64,000 nt of DNA, from the NCBI GenBank assembly GCA_902495245.1, contig CABUWI010000004.1, forward strand, positions 170,343 to 234,342, given 5' to 3'. This document shows positions 16,033 to 25,937 of the stretch, one piece after another. Within the stretch, counting starts at the first letter, position 1. Every line of letters starts with the position of its first letter. The notes below the pieces were generated by a model. That model was not told the DNA's origin, searched no databases, and was given only the letters and a program-made list of their open reading frames with translations. The position numbers and the translations under genes are program-made. This DNA is from an uncultured Porphyromonadaceae bacterium (GTDB lineage Bacteria > Bacteroidota > Bacteroidia > Bacteroidales > Muribaculaceae).

Positions 16033-17694
16033 ATGGAATGGCTCGACTCACTATTCGTTGACCACTCGCCGCTGCAGGCGGTGATTGTTATCTCGGTGAT
16101 TATCGCCTTAGGCCTCGGTTTGGGTAAAATCAAGGTCATGGGGGTGTCGCTGGGCGTAACGTTCGTGTTCTTCGTCGGCATTCTGGCCGGGCATCTCGGT
16201 TTTTCGATAGACCCGCAGATGCTTCAATATGCCCAGAGCTTCGGCCTGGTGCTGTTTGTCTACGAACTGGGCCTGAAAGTGGGCCCGGGCTTCTTCGCGT
16301 CGTTCCGCTCGGGCGGCATCAAGCTCAACATGCTGGGACTGGCCACGGTGCTGTTAGGCACGCTGATGGCCGTTGGCATCTCGCTGATATGGCACATTCC
16401 GATGGGCGACATGGTGGGCATTCTCTGCGGCGCCACGACCAACACCCCGGCCCTGGGCGCCGCCCAGGAAACGCTGACCCAGCTGGGCCGGCCCGCGGCC
16501 GGCGCGGCGCTGAGCTGCGCCGTAACCTACCCGCTGGGCGTCGTGGGCGTGATTCTCGCGTTCATAATCACCCGCAAGCTCTTTGCCAAACCGGCCGACA
16601 TGTGCAGCCACGTCAGCGAGGAGTCCAACCATACCTACATCGCCACTTTTCTGGTGCATAACCCCGGAGTGTTCGACCGCCCCGTGCGCGAAGTGGCGGC
16701 CTTTGCGCCCCACAAGTTCGTGATTTCGCGCCTGTGGCACGACGGCAAGGTGGAGATTCCCACTTCCGAAACCATCATTCACAAGGGCGATCGCCTGCTC
16801 ATCGTAACGACCGATGCCGACGCCCCGGCGCTGACCGTGCTTTTCGGCGAGCAGGAAAAGAAAGACTGGAACGCCGAAAACATTGACTGGAACGCCATTG
16901 ACAGCTCGCTGATTTCGAAGCACGTAATCGTTACCCGCCCCGAGATAAACGGCAAACGCCTCGGCTCGCTGAAACTGCGCAACAGCTACGGCATCAACAT
17001 TTCGCGCGTATTGCGCTCGGGCGTGCAGCTGCTGGCCACGCCGGAGCTGGTGCTGCAGATGGGCGACCGCCTCACGGTCGTTGGCGAGGCCAAGGCCATC
17101 GAGAACGTCGAGAAGCTGCTGGGCAACGTGGCCACCGACCTGCGCGAGCCCAATCTGGCGGCCATCTTCATCGGCATGGTGCTCGGCCTGATTCTCGGCT
17201 CGGTACCCTTCTTCATTCCGGGCATCGAAACGCCCGTGCGCCTCGGCCTTGCCGGCGGCCCAATCATTGTCGGGCTGCTGATAGGCTCGTTCGGTCCGCG
17301 GCTCCATCTGGTTACCTACACCACCCGCTCGGCCAACCTGATGCTGCGCGGCATCGGCCTGTCGCTCTTTCTTGCCTGCCTGGGCCTGAGCTCGGGCGCC
17401 GACTTCCTCGAAACCGTCATGACGGGCGACGGCCCCGTGTGGATTGCCGTCGGCTTCCTACTCACGGTCATTCCGGTGCTCATCATGGCCGTGCCGGCCA
17501 TGCACGTGTTCCGCCTCGGGTTCGGCGAGACGTGCGGCATGCTTGCCGGCGCCATGGCCAACCCGATGGCGCTGAGCTATGCCAACGACGAATGCGACGG
17601 CGACGACCCCGCAGTGGCCTACGCGACGGTCTATCCCGTGTCGATGTTCGTGCGCGTAATCATCGCGCAGCTGCTCGTGCTGATTTTTGTCTGA
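16033..17694 (+). CDS. AspT/YidE-family transporter with two TrkA-C (RCK_C) domains
   Basis: This 553-aa membrane protein starts at the ATG at 16033; a TAACTTTG box at 16016-16023 leaves only a few bases of leader. Two membrane halves (about residues 15-175 and 370-550) flank a soluble centre. The centre has two RCK_C-like folds, recognisable at VREVAAFAPHKFVISRLWHDG and at GLLGSLKLRNSYGINISRVLRSG-type sequence with ELVLQMGDRLTVVGE. The second half carries AGAMANPMALSYAND, matching GATTNTPALGAAQ in the first half. This is the layout of aspartate:alanine exchangers and their YidE/YbjL relatives. The substrate is not determined. Confidence 0.9.
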   Translation: MEWLDSLFVDHSPLQAVIVISVIIALGLGLGKIKVMGVSLGVTFVFFVGILAGHLGFSIDPQMLQYAQSFGLVLFVYELGLKVGPGFFASFRSGGIKLNMLGLATVLLGTLMAVGISLIWHIPMGDMVGILCGATTNTPALGAAQETLTQLGRPAAGAALSCAVTYPLGVVGVILAFIITRKLFAKPADMCSHVSEESNHTYIATFLVHNPGVFDRPVREVAAFAPHKFVISRLWHDGKVEIPTSETIIHKGDRLLIVTTDADAPALTVLFGEQEKKDWNAENIDWNAIDSSLISKHVIVTRPEINGKRLGSLKLRNSYGINISRVLRSGVQLLATPELVLQMGDRLTVVGEAKAIENVEKLLGNVATDLREPNLAAIFIGMVLGLILGSVPFFIPGIETPVRLGLAGGPIIVGLLIGSFGPRLHLVTYTTRSANLMLRGIGLSLFLACLGLSSGADFLETVMTGDGPVWIAVGFLLTVIPVLIMAVPAMHVFRLGFGETCGMLAGAMANPMALSYANDECDGDDPAVAYATVYPVSMFVRVIIAQLLVLIFV

Positions 17695-17755
17695 ACCCGA
17701 GGCCGACGCCGATTGTTATTCCGATAGTTGAACAAAATTATTTTCAATTATCGAA

Positions 17756-18475
17756 ATGAAAATTACCTATTTAGACCACAGCGGCTTCGCCGTTACGCTG
17801 CCCGACGCGATTCTCGTGCTGGACTATTATCGCGACCCGTCGCATGCATTGCATAAGATTCTGAGTCATAATCCGGAGAAACCCGTGGTGTTCTTCGCCT
17901 CACACCGCCACCCCGACCACTACAATCCCGGCATCTTCGAGCTGGCACAGGACCGGCGGCGCACCTACATACTCTCGAACGACGTGCCTGCACGCGCCAT
18001 ACCCTCGACGCTCAACGTGCAGGGCATGAGCCCCGGCGACATCGTCGAGAACGTGCCCGGCTGCGCACGCATCAAGGCCTACGGCTCGACCGACGTCGGC
18101 ATCTCGTTCTTCATCACGACCACCGACGGCAAGACCATTTTCCATGCCGGCGACCTCAACCTCTGGCACTGGAAAGACGAGTTCACCGAAGCCCAGCAGG
18201 TCAAGGCCTCGCAGAAGTTTGACCATGTGCTGAACCGAATCAAGTCGGAAGTCAGCGAGATTGACGTGGCCATGTTCCCCGTCGACCCGCGTCAGGGTCA
18301 GGACTTCGCCGAAGGCGCCCACCGCTTCCTGGCCGCAATCAAGGTTGACCACTTCTTCCCGATGCACTTCTGGGGCGAATATAAGGAAGCGTGCGACTTC
18401 CCCGCATATGCCGGCTCGACCGCGACCGACTATCACTGCCTGCACACCCCCGGCAGCTCCGTCGACATTGACTGA
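17756..18475 (+). CDS. Metallo-beta-lactamase-fold hydrolase (UlaG-like)
   Basis: This 239-aa protein shows the metal-binding pattern of the MBL superfamily: SHRHPDHYNP with His50, His52, Asp54 and His55, then FHAGDLNLWHW, and FPMHFWGEY near the C-terminus. It has no signal peptide, so it is cytoplasmic. The short length and the L-x-HSGF start resemble UlaG-type or RNase-unrelated MBL proteins of unknown substrate. It lies 61 nt after the transporter on the same strand and ends at a terminator. Confidence 0.88.
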   Translation: MKITYLDHSGFAVTLPDAILVLDYYRDPSHALHKILSHNPEKPVVFFASHRHPDHYNPGIFELAQDRRRTYILSNDVPARAIPSTLNVQGMSPGDIVENVPGCARIKAYGSTDVGISFFITTTDGKTIFHAGDLNLWHWKDEFTEAQQVKASQKFDHVLNRIKSEVSEIDVAMFPVDPRQGQDFAEGAHRFLAAIKVDHFFPMHFWGEYKEACDFPAYAGSTATDYHCLHTPGSSVDID

Positions 18476-18500
18476 TACAATTCGTTAAGTTTCAGCCTCA

Positions 18501-18539
18501 TGGTCTGAGGGGCGCAACTGCCCTTCAGGCCATTTTTTT
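18501..18539 (+). terminator. Terminator after the MBL-fold hydrolase
   Basis: A 13-bp stem with G-T wobble pairs (18501-18513 with 18520-18532) is followed by seven Ts at 18533-18539. Confidence 0.85.
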
Positions 18540-18593
18540 ATCTCGCCGAAATTTCGTAAATTTGCAGCAGATAATATCATTTTACAAAGAACC

Positions 18594-21500
18594 ATGAAAC
18601 AACTCATTATCACGCATCTTCTTGCCGTGGCCACCGTGGCCGCCGCCGGAGCGGCAACGGTTACCGAGCCTTCCGAATCATGGCGTCAGGACCAGACCGT
18701 GTTCGGCGTCAACAAGGAAAAGGCCCATGCCACCTATACCCCCTACTCCACCACGGCCGCGCTGAAAGCCGACCGCGAGTTTTTCGACACCCCCTGGGTC
18801 AACTCCGCGTCGTCGCTGCGCAAGAGCCTGAACGGCAAGTGGAAGTTCAAGTATTCGACCACCCCGAACAATTCGCCCAAAGGGTTCGAGGCCGCCGGCT
18901 ATGACTCTTCTGACTGGGACCTCATCGACGTGCCCTCGTGCTGGCAGATGCAAGGCTACGACACGCCGTTGTACGTCAACGTGGACTATCCGTTCGACAA
19001 GTCGAAATGTCCGAAAATTGTCCGCCGCAGCGACAACGACGGCTATGACACCAACCCGACGGGCTCATATCTGACCACGTTCACCGTGCCGGCCGACTGG
19101 AACGGCAAGCAGCTCTTCCTGAACTTCGAGGGCATCTACTCGGGCGCATACGTGTGGGTCAACGGCACGTTTGTGGGTTACACCCAGGCCGCCAACACCA
19201 ACCACGAGTTCGACATCACCTCGGCCGCCCGCCAAGGCGCGAACTCGCTTGCCGTAAGAGTCATCAAATGGACCGACGGCTCATATCTCGAAGACCAGGA
19301 CATGATGCGCTGGGGCGGCATTTTCCGCGACGTAACGCTGACGGCCGTGCCCCGCACGTTTGTGCGCGACCACTACATCACGTCGACCCTCGCGTCAGAC
19401 AACAGCTCGGCGACTCTGAACGTGGACATGGAAATCGACAACCGCTCGGGCGCCAAAGCCAACGGCACGGCCGAGGTTACCGTGATTGACATCGACGGCA
19501 ACAGCGTGCTTGCCACCATGCCCGCCAAGACGTTTGAACTCGCCGCCGGCGCGAGCACGAAAGTGTCGACGTCGGTTCAGCTGAGCGACATCTCGCCCTG
19601 GACGGCCGAGACGCCTGCGCTCTACACTGTCATCGTCAGCCTCAAGGACGCCGCCGGCAACGAAACCGAGGCGTTTGCGACGAAACACGGCTTCCGCCGC
19701 ATCGAGCAGGTTGGCAGTTTCATTCACATCAACGGCCACAAGGTCTTCTTCAAGGGCGTGAACCGCCAGGACACGCACCCGCTGACCGGCCGCACCATGG
19801 ACACCGAATCGCTGCTTAAAGACGTGATTCTGTTCAAGCAATACAACATCAACACCGTGCGCACGTCTCACTGCCCGCATCAGCCGAAAATGATGGCCAT
19901 GTATGACCATTTCGGCATCTACGTCATGGACGAGGCCGACCTCGAGGCTCACGCAATGGACGGCAGCCTGTCGAGCGACGACACGTGGGGTCCGGCATTC
20001 GTTGACCGCCAGGAGCGCATGGTCCTTCGCGACCGCAACCACCCTTCGGTGATTTTCTGGAGCATGGGCAACGAGTCGCGCAACGGCTCGAACTTCGCCC
20101 TGTGCCGCGAAGCCATTCGCGCACTCGACCCGCGCCTGGTTCACTATGAGGGTCAGCAGGAATTCGCCAATTCCGACTTCACGTCGAAGATGTATCCCTA
20201 TGAGAACGAAGTCATCAGCATGGACAACTGGGTATGGGACTCACGCCCCCACTTCCTCTGCGAATACGCGCACTCGATGGGCCAGAGCCTCGGCAACTTT
20301 GTCGACTACTGGAACTACATCGAAAACTCGCGCCGCACAATCGGCGGCTGCATCTGGGACTGGGCAGACCAGGCAATCTATGACCCGCAGAAAATCAAGA
20401 ACGGCACCTGGAAAAAGGGCGAATTCCTGACGGGTTACGACTTTCCCGGCCCGCATCAGGGCAACTTCATGAGCAACGGCGTTGTCGGCCCCGAGCGCGA
20501 GGTTACGGCCAAGCTGATTGAGGTGAAGAAAGTTCAGCAATGGATTAAGATGGACGAGTTCACGCCCGAAAAACAAACCGTGAAGATTTCAAACACATAT
20601 GACTTCATCGACCTTTCGGGCTTCGACATCGCATGGAGCGTGAGCCGCAACGGCATCGACGTCGAGAACGGCACTCTCGAGCCGCAAGACATCAAGCCCG
20701 ACAGATTCCGCCGCCTCAGAATTCCCTATTCGACCAAGATAACCGACGATGCGGAATATCTGCTCACCGTCAAGTTCCTCACCTCAACGGCCACCGACTG
20801 GGCCGAAGCGGGCCACGTGGTTGCCGAAGAACAGTTTGCAATCAACGAGCGCCCGGCCCTGCCCTCAATCAACATCTCGGCCATGCAGCCCACCCTGCAG
20901 ACGCGCGGCAACGGCCCCGTGGAGATTGACGGCGAAGGCTTCTCGTTCCGCTTCGACGGCTCGGGCAACCTCGTGTCGATGAAATTCGACGGCCACGACT
21001 ACATCTACAACGGCAACGGATTGAAGTTCGACTCATATCGCTTCGTCGAGAACGACGCACCCTACAGCGGCATACCGCCGACAACCATGAGCGGCTACAC
21101 CGCCACGGGCACCAAAATGTATTGCAACTTCGTTGACGGCGACGCCCGCGGCGCCAAGGCAGTGCAGCTCACCGCCTACTTCGAGAATCCCGGCGTCATC
21201 AGCTATCGCAACTACTACACCATCTATGCCGACGGCACGCTCGACGTCAAGACCGTCTATAACCACAACGTCGAGCAGCTTGAGCGCCTCGGCCAATCGA
21301 TTTCGCTGACCCCGGCGCTGGAGAATATGGAATACTTTGCCCGCGGCCCCATGAGCAACTACTGCGACCGCAAGACCGCCAGCTTTGCCGCCGTTTACCG
21401 GTCGACCGTTACGGACGAACATGAAAACTTCGTCCACCCGCAGAGCATGGGCAACCACGAAGAGCTGCGCTATCTGAAACTGACCTCGGCCGACAATTCT

Positions 21501-23363
21501 TACGGCCTGCTCATCGAGACCGAAGGCCCCGTAAGCTTCTCGGCCCTTCACCATCAGGAAGCCGACTACAGCGCGCGCCACAACAACGAGCTCGTTGACC
21601 GCAAGGAAACGGTGGTCCACCTCGACTACATGCAGAAGGGTCTGGGCAACGGCTCGTGCGGCTCGACCGTGTGGAACCGCTATCTGATTCCGCGCAACCA
21701 GGAGCTGACGAACACGCTGCGCTTCACCCCCATTCGCAAGAAGGGCGCGGGCTACACCGTGCCCACCGGCGCGAAGGGCACGTATATTACCTCACTGCAA
21801 GCCGGCGCGGAGATAGACTACAAGGCGTCGGCCGCTCCGGCCGAGCTCTACAACGTGCTCGACGAAACCATCGCCACGTCGCAGGGCAACATTGTCGACC
21901 TGGACATCACCACCTCGGCACAGGCAAACATCGGTGTGTGGGTGGACTACAACCAGGACCTGAAGTTCGACGACAGCGAAAAGGCCGACGACCCGACAAC
22001 GATCATTGTGCCCGGCAACCAGAAATATGGCGCATATGCCATGCGCATCGTCGTCGACTCGAAGTCGACGCCCAAGGCCGACGGCCCCGTGGCCGACGGC
22101 ACGGTCTACGACCTGACCCTGCGTGTGGGGGCGGCTACGTCGGACGAGATATGCAAATATTCCACTCCCGCCGGCACCACTCACCCCGAGGGCAAAGCGT
22201 TTGTGAAAGAAATCACATCGACCGGCGCGACGAAAAATATCAGCTACACCGCCGAAACGATGCCCGAGAGCGTCTACACCCTCTTGCCCGACGCAATCGA
22301 GGTTGAGGCCGGCAAGCGGTTCACCGTTACCTTCAAGGCCAACGAGGCCGGCCCGCGCGACCAGTGGACCTCCTATCAGGACCTGCGCTACAACTTTGCG
22401 GGCATCTATGTTGACTACACCAATTCCGAGCGTCTTGACCAGGTTGTAACCCTTGGCCGCGGCGGCATCACCAACGCCAACATTCTCTGCAACTATGACG
22501 ACGTGATGACCATCACGCAGACGTTTATGGTGCCGACCGACGCCCCGCAGGGCTACGGCCGCATACGCATCATCTATCAGAACGCATGGCGCCCCGTGGC
22601 ATCGCTCAACGCCGACACGCAGGAAATCTACGAAGGCATAGCCTATGACATAGTGCTGAAAATCTCGAATGCCGCATCGGGCAACCTCGACTTCACCACC
22701 CTGCCCGAGCTGCAGCTCGAAGCCCCCGAAGGCGAAATGCACGCCGACGGCAAAGCCTTTGTGAAGGAAATCAGCACTTCGGGCGCAAAGACCGACATCA
22801 ACTATACGCAAGACAGCCAGAACACGTTCTACGTCAGAGTCAACACGCCCGTCCGCGCCGAAGCCGGCAAGACGTTCACGCTGAAGCTCGTGGCCAACGA
22901 AGCCGGACCGCGCTCGTCGCAGACCGTCTATCAGGACCTGCGCTATAACCGCGCCACAATCTTCACCGACTGGGACAACATGATGTCGATGACCCCGATT
23001 GCCACCTACGGCAAGAAGATGCAGGACGGCGACGACATGGTTCTGTGCAACTATGACGCCGTCATGAACATCGAACAGCCCGTTTCGGTGCCGGCAACCG
23101 TGAAATCGGGCCGCTACCTGATTCGCGTCATCTATGAGAACGCGTGGATGGAGATTCCCGAATATAACGACAAGAACGTCAAGGACGGCGTGGCCTACGA
23201 CATTCCCGTCGACGTTGAAGGCGCGGCCGACGGCATTGACGAAATTACCGAGGCACCCGCGGCCGACGGCAACACCTACGACCTCACAGGCCGCAGGGTC
23301 AGCGGCGGCAAGCTCGTGCCGGGCATCTACATTGTCAACGGCGTGAAAACGCTCGTCAAATAA
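18594..23363 (+). CDS. Secreted GH2 beta-galactosidase with C-terminal repeats and sorting-like tail
   Basis: This 1589-aa enzyme has a signal peptide (MKQLIITHLLAVATVAAAGA). A GH2 sugar-binding domain follows at about 60-230, an immunoglobulin-like domain at 230-340 and the TIM barrel at 340-640. The acid/base is Glu494 in FWSMGNES and the nucleophile Glu557 in PHFLCEYAHSMGQ. A beta-galactosidase small-chain domain (about 770-1040) marks it as LacZ-type. Beyond 1060 come GEVED-like beta domains (IGVWVDYNQDLKFDDSEKA at about 1112), including two copies of a 186-residue unit that begin HPEGKAFVKEI (about 1196) and HADGKAFVKEI (about 1382). It ends in YDLTGRRVSGGKLVPGIYIV, like a type IX secretion tail. 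A TAAATTTG box lies at 18557-18564. No susC/susD pair is adjacent. Confidence 0.93.
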   Translation: MKQLIITHLLAVATVAAAGAATVTEPSESWRQDQTVFGVNKEKAHATYTPYSTTAALKADREFFDTPWVNSASSLRKSLNGKWKFKYSTTPNNSPKGFEAAGYDSSDWDLIDVPSCWQMQGYDTPLYVNVDYPFDKSKCPKIVRRSDNDGYDTNPTGSYLTTFTVPADWNGKQLFLNFEGIYSGAYVWVNGTFVGYTQAANTNHEFDITSAARQGANSLAVRVIKWTDGSYLEDQDMMRWGGIFRDVTLTAVPRTFVRDHYITSTLASDNSSATLNVDMEIDNRSGAKANGTAEVTVIDIDGNSVLATMPAKTFELAAGASTKVSTSVQLSDISPWTAETPALYTVIVSLKDAAGNETEAFATKHGFRRIEQVGSFIHINGHKVFFKGVNRQDTHPLTGRTMDTESLLKDVILFKQYNINTVRTSHCPHQPKMMAMYDHFGIYVMDEADLEAHAMDGSLSSDDTWGPAFVDRQERMVLRDRNHPSVIFWSMGNESRNGSNFALCREAIRALDPRLVHYEGQQEFANSDFTSKMYPYENEVISMDNWVWDSRPHFLCEYAHSMGQSLGNFVDYWNYIENSRRTIGGCIWDWADQAIYDPQKIKNGTWKKGEFLTGYDFPGPHQGNFMSNGVVGPEREVTAKLIEVKKVQQWIKMDEFTPEKQTVKISNTYDFIDLSGFDIAWSVSRNGIDVENGTLEPQDIKPDRFRRLRIPYSTKITDDAEYLLTVKFLTSTATDWAEAGHVVAEEQFAINERPALPSINISAMQPTLQTRGNGPVEIDGEGFSFRFDGSGNLVSMKFDGHDYIYNGNGLKFDSYRFVENDAPYSGIPPTTMSGYTATGTKMYCNFVDGDARGAKAVQLTAYFENPGVISYRNYYTIYADGTLDVKTVYNHNVEQLERLGQSISLTPALENMEYFARGPMSNYCDRKTASFAAVYRSTVTDEHENFVHPQSMGNHEELRYLKLTSADNSYGLLIETEGPVSFSALHHQEADYSARHNNELVDRKETVVHLDYMQKGLGNGSCGSTVWNRYLIPRNQELTNTLRFTPIRKKGAGYTVPTGAKGTYITSLQAGAEIDYKASAAPAELYNVLDETIATSQGNIVDLDITTSAQANIGVWVDYNQDLKFDDSEKADDPTTIIVPGNQKYGAYAMRIVVDSKSTPKADGPVADGTVYDLTLRVGAATSDEICKYSTPAGTTHPEGKAFVKEITSTGATKNISYTAETMPESVYTLLPDAIEVEAGKRFTVTFKANEAGPRDQWTSYQDLRYNFAGIYVDYTNSERLDQVVTLGRGGITNANILCNYDDVMTITQTFMVPTDAPQGYGRIRIIYQNAWRPVASLNADTQEIYEGIAYDIVLKISNAASGNLDFTTLPELQLEAPEGEMHADGKAFVKEISTSGAKTDINYTQDSQNTFYVRVNTPVRAEAGKTFTLKLVANEAGPRSSQTVYQDLRYNRATIFTDWDNMMSMTPIATYGKKMQDGDDMVLCNYDAVMNIEQPVSVPATVKSGRYLIRVIYENAWMEIPEYNDKNVKDGVAYDIPVDVEGAADGIDEITEAPAADGNTYDLTGRRVSGGKLVPGIYIVNGVKTLVK

Positions 23364-23392
23364 AATCGACGCGCTCAACCAACCGCATCAAA

Positions 23393-23426
23393 GCAGGGGG
23401 TCGGCCTCACGGTCGACCCCGCTTTT
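23393..23426 (+). terminator. Terminator after the GH2 gene
   Basis: An imperfect GC-rich inverted repeat (GCAGGGGGTCGGCC against GGTCGACCCCGC) is followed by a run of five Ts at 23422-23426. Confidence 0.8.
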
Positions 23427-23509
23427 TGATAATAATATTTGCAGATTAGCAAAAATCTGCCGAAATTTGTTATACATAACAGATACTAATTATAACACCA
23501 AAATACTCA

Positions 23510-25261
23510 ATGCCAACATTCAAGGAACTCGGAGTGGCCGACAATCTTCTCCGCGCAATCGAAGAACTGGGCTATGAACAGCCCATGCCCGTACAGGAAA
23601 AGGTCATTCCCCACCTGCTCACCGCCGACAACGACGTCATTGCCCTGGCCCAGACAGGCACGGGCAAGACGGCCGCCTTCGGCCTGCCGGTGCTGCAGCG
23701 CATCGACACGTCGCTCAACGCCCCACAGGCCCTGATTCTCGCCCCGACACGCGAACTGTGCCTGCAGATCGGCTCTGACCTCGCCGACTATTCAAAATAT
23801 ATCGACAACCTCAAGGTGCTGCCCGTCTACGGCGGCTCGTCAATCATGAGCCAGATTCGGGCGCTGCGCCAGGGCGTGCAGATAATCGTGGCCACTCCCG
23901 GGCGTCTCATCGACCTGATCGAGCGCAAGGAGGTGAACCTCGCCGACGTGCACACCGTCATTCTCGACGAGGCCGACGAAATGCTCAACATGGGCTTTCT
24001 CGACAGCATCGACGCCATTCTGGCCCACGTGCCTCAGGAGCGCAAGATGCTCATGTTCTCGGCCACGATGCCCAAGGAAATCGGCGCCATCGCCAAGAAG
24101 TACATGCACAACCCCGAAGAATACGTAATCGGCACGCGCAACTCGGGCGCCGAAAACGTGCGCCACATCTACTATATGGTCAAGGCGTCAGACAAGTATC
24201 TAACGTTGAAACGTGTGGCCGACAACTCGCCCAACATCTACGGCATCATCTTCTGCCGCACACGCAAGGAGACGCAGGAAATCGCCGACCGGCTGATTCA
24301 GGACGGCTATAACGCCGACGCCCTCCACGGCGACCTCTCGCAGCAACAGCGCGACATTGTCATGAAGAAATTCCGCGACCGCGTGCTCTCGCTGCTCGTG
24401 GCCACCGACGTGGCCGCCCGCGGACTCGACGTCGACAACGTCAGCCACGTAATCAACTACGGCCTGCCCGAAGACACCGCCGTCTATACCCACCGCTCGG
24501 GCCGCACGGGCCGCGCCGGCAAGGCGGGCATCTCAATCGCAATCATTCACTCACGCGAGAAAGGCAAGCTGCGCGAAATCGAGAAGAAAATCGGCAAGAC
24601 GTTCGAGCACCGCGACGTGCCCACCCCCGACCATATCATCGAAAAACAGCTCTACAATCTGGCCGACCGCCTGGAGCGCGTCGAGGTCGACGAGGAATCC
24701 ATCGGCAAGTATCTGCCGGGAGTGGAGCGCAAGCTCGAATGGCTCGACGGCAAAGACCTGCTCAAGCGCGTGCTCTCGCTCGAGTTCAACCGCCTGCTCG
24801 ACTACTATAAAGACGCACCCGTAATCGAGAACATCTCGTCTGAGAAACCGGGCAAGGGAGACAAGAAAGGCAAGCGCGAACTGCCCTCGGAGCAGGAGAA
24901 AGACCGCCGCACGGCTGCGCGCGGCATGGCGCGCATGTATGTCAGCGCGGGCAAGCGAGACGGCTTCTACGCGGGCAACCTCATCGACATGCTCAACCAC
25001 CTCGTGCCGGGCCAGCGCGTCAACGTGGGCCGCATCGACCTCATGCCGGGCTACACCCTGTTTGACGTGGCCAAGGGCGACGCCGCCCGAGTGGCCTCAG
25101 CCCTCAAGGGAGCCGAGTTCTTCGGCAAGCGCCTCCACTGCGAGCGGGCCGAAGAGGGCAAGGACTACTCGCGCCTCGCGGCCCGCAAGAACCGCTTCGC
25201 CGCCGCTGACGACGAACAACCCTTCGGCAAATTCCGCAAAAAAGGACCTAAACGCCGCTGA
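23510..25261 (+). CDS. DEAD-box ATP-dependent RNA helicase with DbpA-type RNA-binding domain
   Basis: This 583-aa helicase has the Q motif at about residues 22-29, motif I AQTGTGKT at 47-54, motif II DEAD at 153-156, SAT in LMFSATMPKE, and HRSGRTGRAGKAG in motif VI. Two RecA domains cover about 1-365. The C-terminus holds a DbpA-like RNA-binding fold (MYVSAGKRDGFYAGNLIDML) and a basic KKGPKRR tail. This suggests a CsdA/DeaD-like role in ribosome assembly or RNA remodelling. The GNAT gene follows after 2 nt. Confidence 0.95.
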   Translation: MPTFKELGVADNLLRAIEELGYEQPMPVQEKVIPHLLTADNDVIALAQTGTGKTAAFGLPVLQRIDTSLNAPQALILAPTRELCLQIGSDLADYSKYIDNLKVLPVYGGSSIMSQIRALRQGVQIIVATPGRLIDLIERKEVNLADVHTVILDEADEMLNMGFLDSIDAILAHVPQERKMLMFSATMPKEIGAIAKKYMHNPEEYVIGTRNSGAENVRHIYYMVKASDKYLTLKRVADNSPNIYGIIFCRTRKETQEIADRLIQDGYNADALHGDLSQQQRDIVMKKFRDRVLSLLVATDVAARGLDVDNVSHVINYGLPEDTAVYTHRSGRTGRAGKAGISIAIIHSREKGKLREIEKKIGKTFEHRDVPTPDHIIEKQLYNLADRLERVEVDEESIGKYLPGVERKLEWLDGKDLLKRVLSLEFNRLLDYYKDAPVIENISSEKPGKGDKKGKRELPSEQEKDRRTAARGMARMYVSAGKRDGFYAGNLIDMLNHLVPGQRVNVGRIDLMPGYTLFDVAKGDAARVASALKGAEFFGKRLHCERAEEGKDYSRLAARKNRFAAADDEQPFGKFRKKGPKRR

Positions 25262-25263
25262 AA

Positions 25264-25755
25264 ATGGAACTGCGAGATAAAATAAGCCCCGAGGAATTCG
25301 GCCGGCTGATGGACCTCTACGAGAGCGCCTTTCCGCCCGACGAACGGCGCCCGCGCGAACAGATGCCGCCGTCCGACCCCGCCTTCCGCCTTTGGGCCGT
25401 CGGCGACGACGGACTGCTGACCACATGGCAATTTGACGGCTACACCTACGTAGAGCACTTCGCCGTCTTCCCCGACCGACGCGGAGTCGGCATCGGCTCG
25501 CGCGCCATCGCCGCCATCGAAGGCCCCGTGATTCTCGAAGTCGAGCCGCCCGAAAGCGGCGAAATGGCCCGCCGCCGCATCGACTTCTACCGCCGCAACG
25601 GCTTCCGCCTCGAAGACCTCAAATACATACAGCCCCCCTACTCTCCCGCGAGCTCCCCCGTCGAACTCCGCCTCATGGTCCGCGGCCAGCTCCCCGTCTC
25701 CCTCGCCGAAGCCGCCGCCACCCTCCGCCGCCGCGTCTACCTCTCCCCCGACTAA
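25264..25755 (+). CDS. GNAT-family N-acetyltransferase
   Basis: This 163-aa protein has the GNAT core: EHFAVFPDRRGVGIGSRAI gives beta4 and the acetyl-CoA loop (RRGVGIGS for Q/RxxGxG/A), and FYRRNGFRLEDLKYIQPP gives the C-terminal strand. The N-terminus starts MELRDKISPEEF and contains FPPDERRPREQM. The acceptor substrate is unknown. It starts 2 nt after the helicase stop and is probably co-transcribed. Codon use turns very C-rich near the end. Confidence 0.88.
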   Translation: MELRDKISPEEFGRLMDLYESAFPPDERRPREQMPPSDPAFRLWAVGDDGLLTTWQFDGYTYVEHFAVFPDRRGVGIGSRAIAAIEGPVILEVEPPESGEMARRRIDFYRRNGFRLEDLKYIQPPYSPASSPVELRLMVRGQLPVSLAEAAATLRRRVYLSPD

Positions 25756-25858
25756 CAGGGCGGGAGCCGCGGATTCTTCCGCGGTCTGTCCCCTCAAAAC
25801 ATCGACGCGAAATCCGCAGCCCCTATCCTACTTGCGTGTGGCTTTGTCGCGGAGTGTC

Positions 25859-25934
25859 GGCGGAATGAGAGCTACCGCTCTCAATATCCGCCGCCCCATA
25901 GCTCCGCGCCCCCCATAAATTTGCCCGCAGGGCA
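25859..25934. repeat. Strong hairpins between convergent genes
   Basis: The 182-base gap between the GNAT and MFS genes contains a two-part hairpin at 25859-25892 (GGCGGA/TCCGCC enclosing TGAGAGC/GCTCTCA) and a small hairpin TTGCCC-GCA-GGGCAA at about 25920-25934. The second, read on the minus strand, is followed by AAATTTAT and may terminate the MFS operon. The first lacks a T run on either side. I see no gene here. Confidence 0.6.
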
Positions 25935-25937
25935 ACG

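Noticed and set aside
21792..23378. A 528-codon minus-strand frame under the GH2 gene
   Set aside because: Composition is that of an antisense shadow, and the GH2 frame continues through with clear domain repeats.
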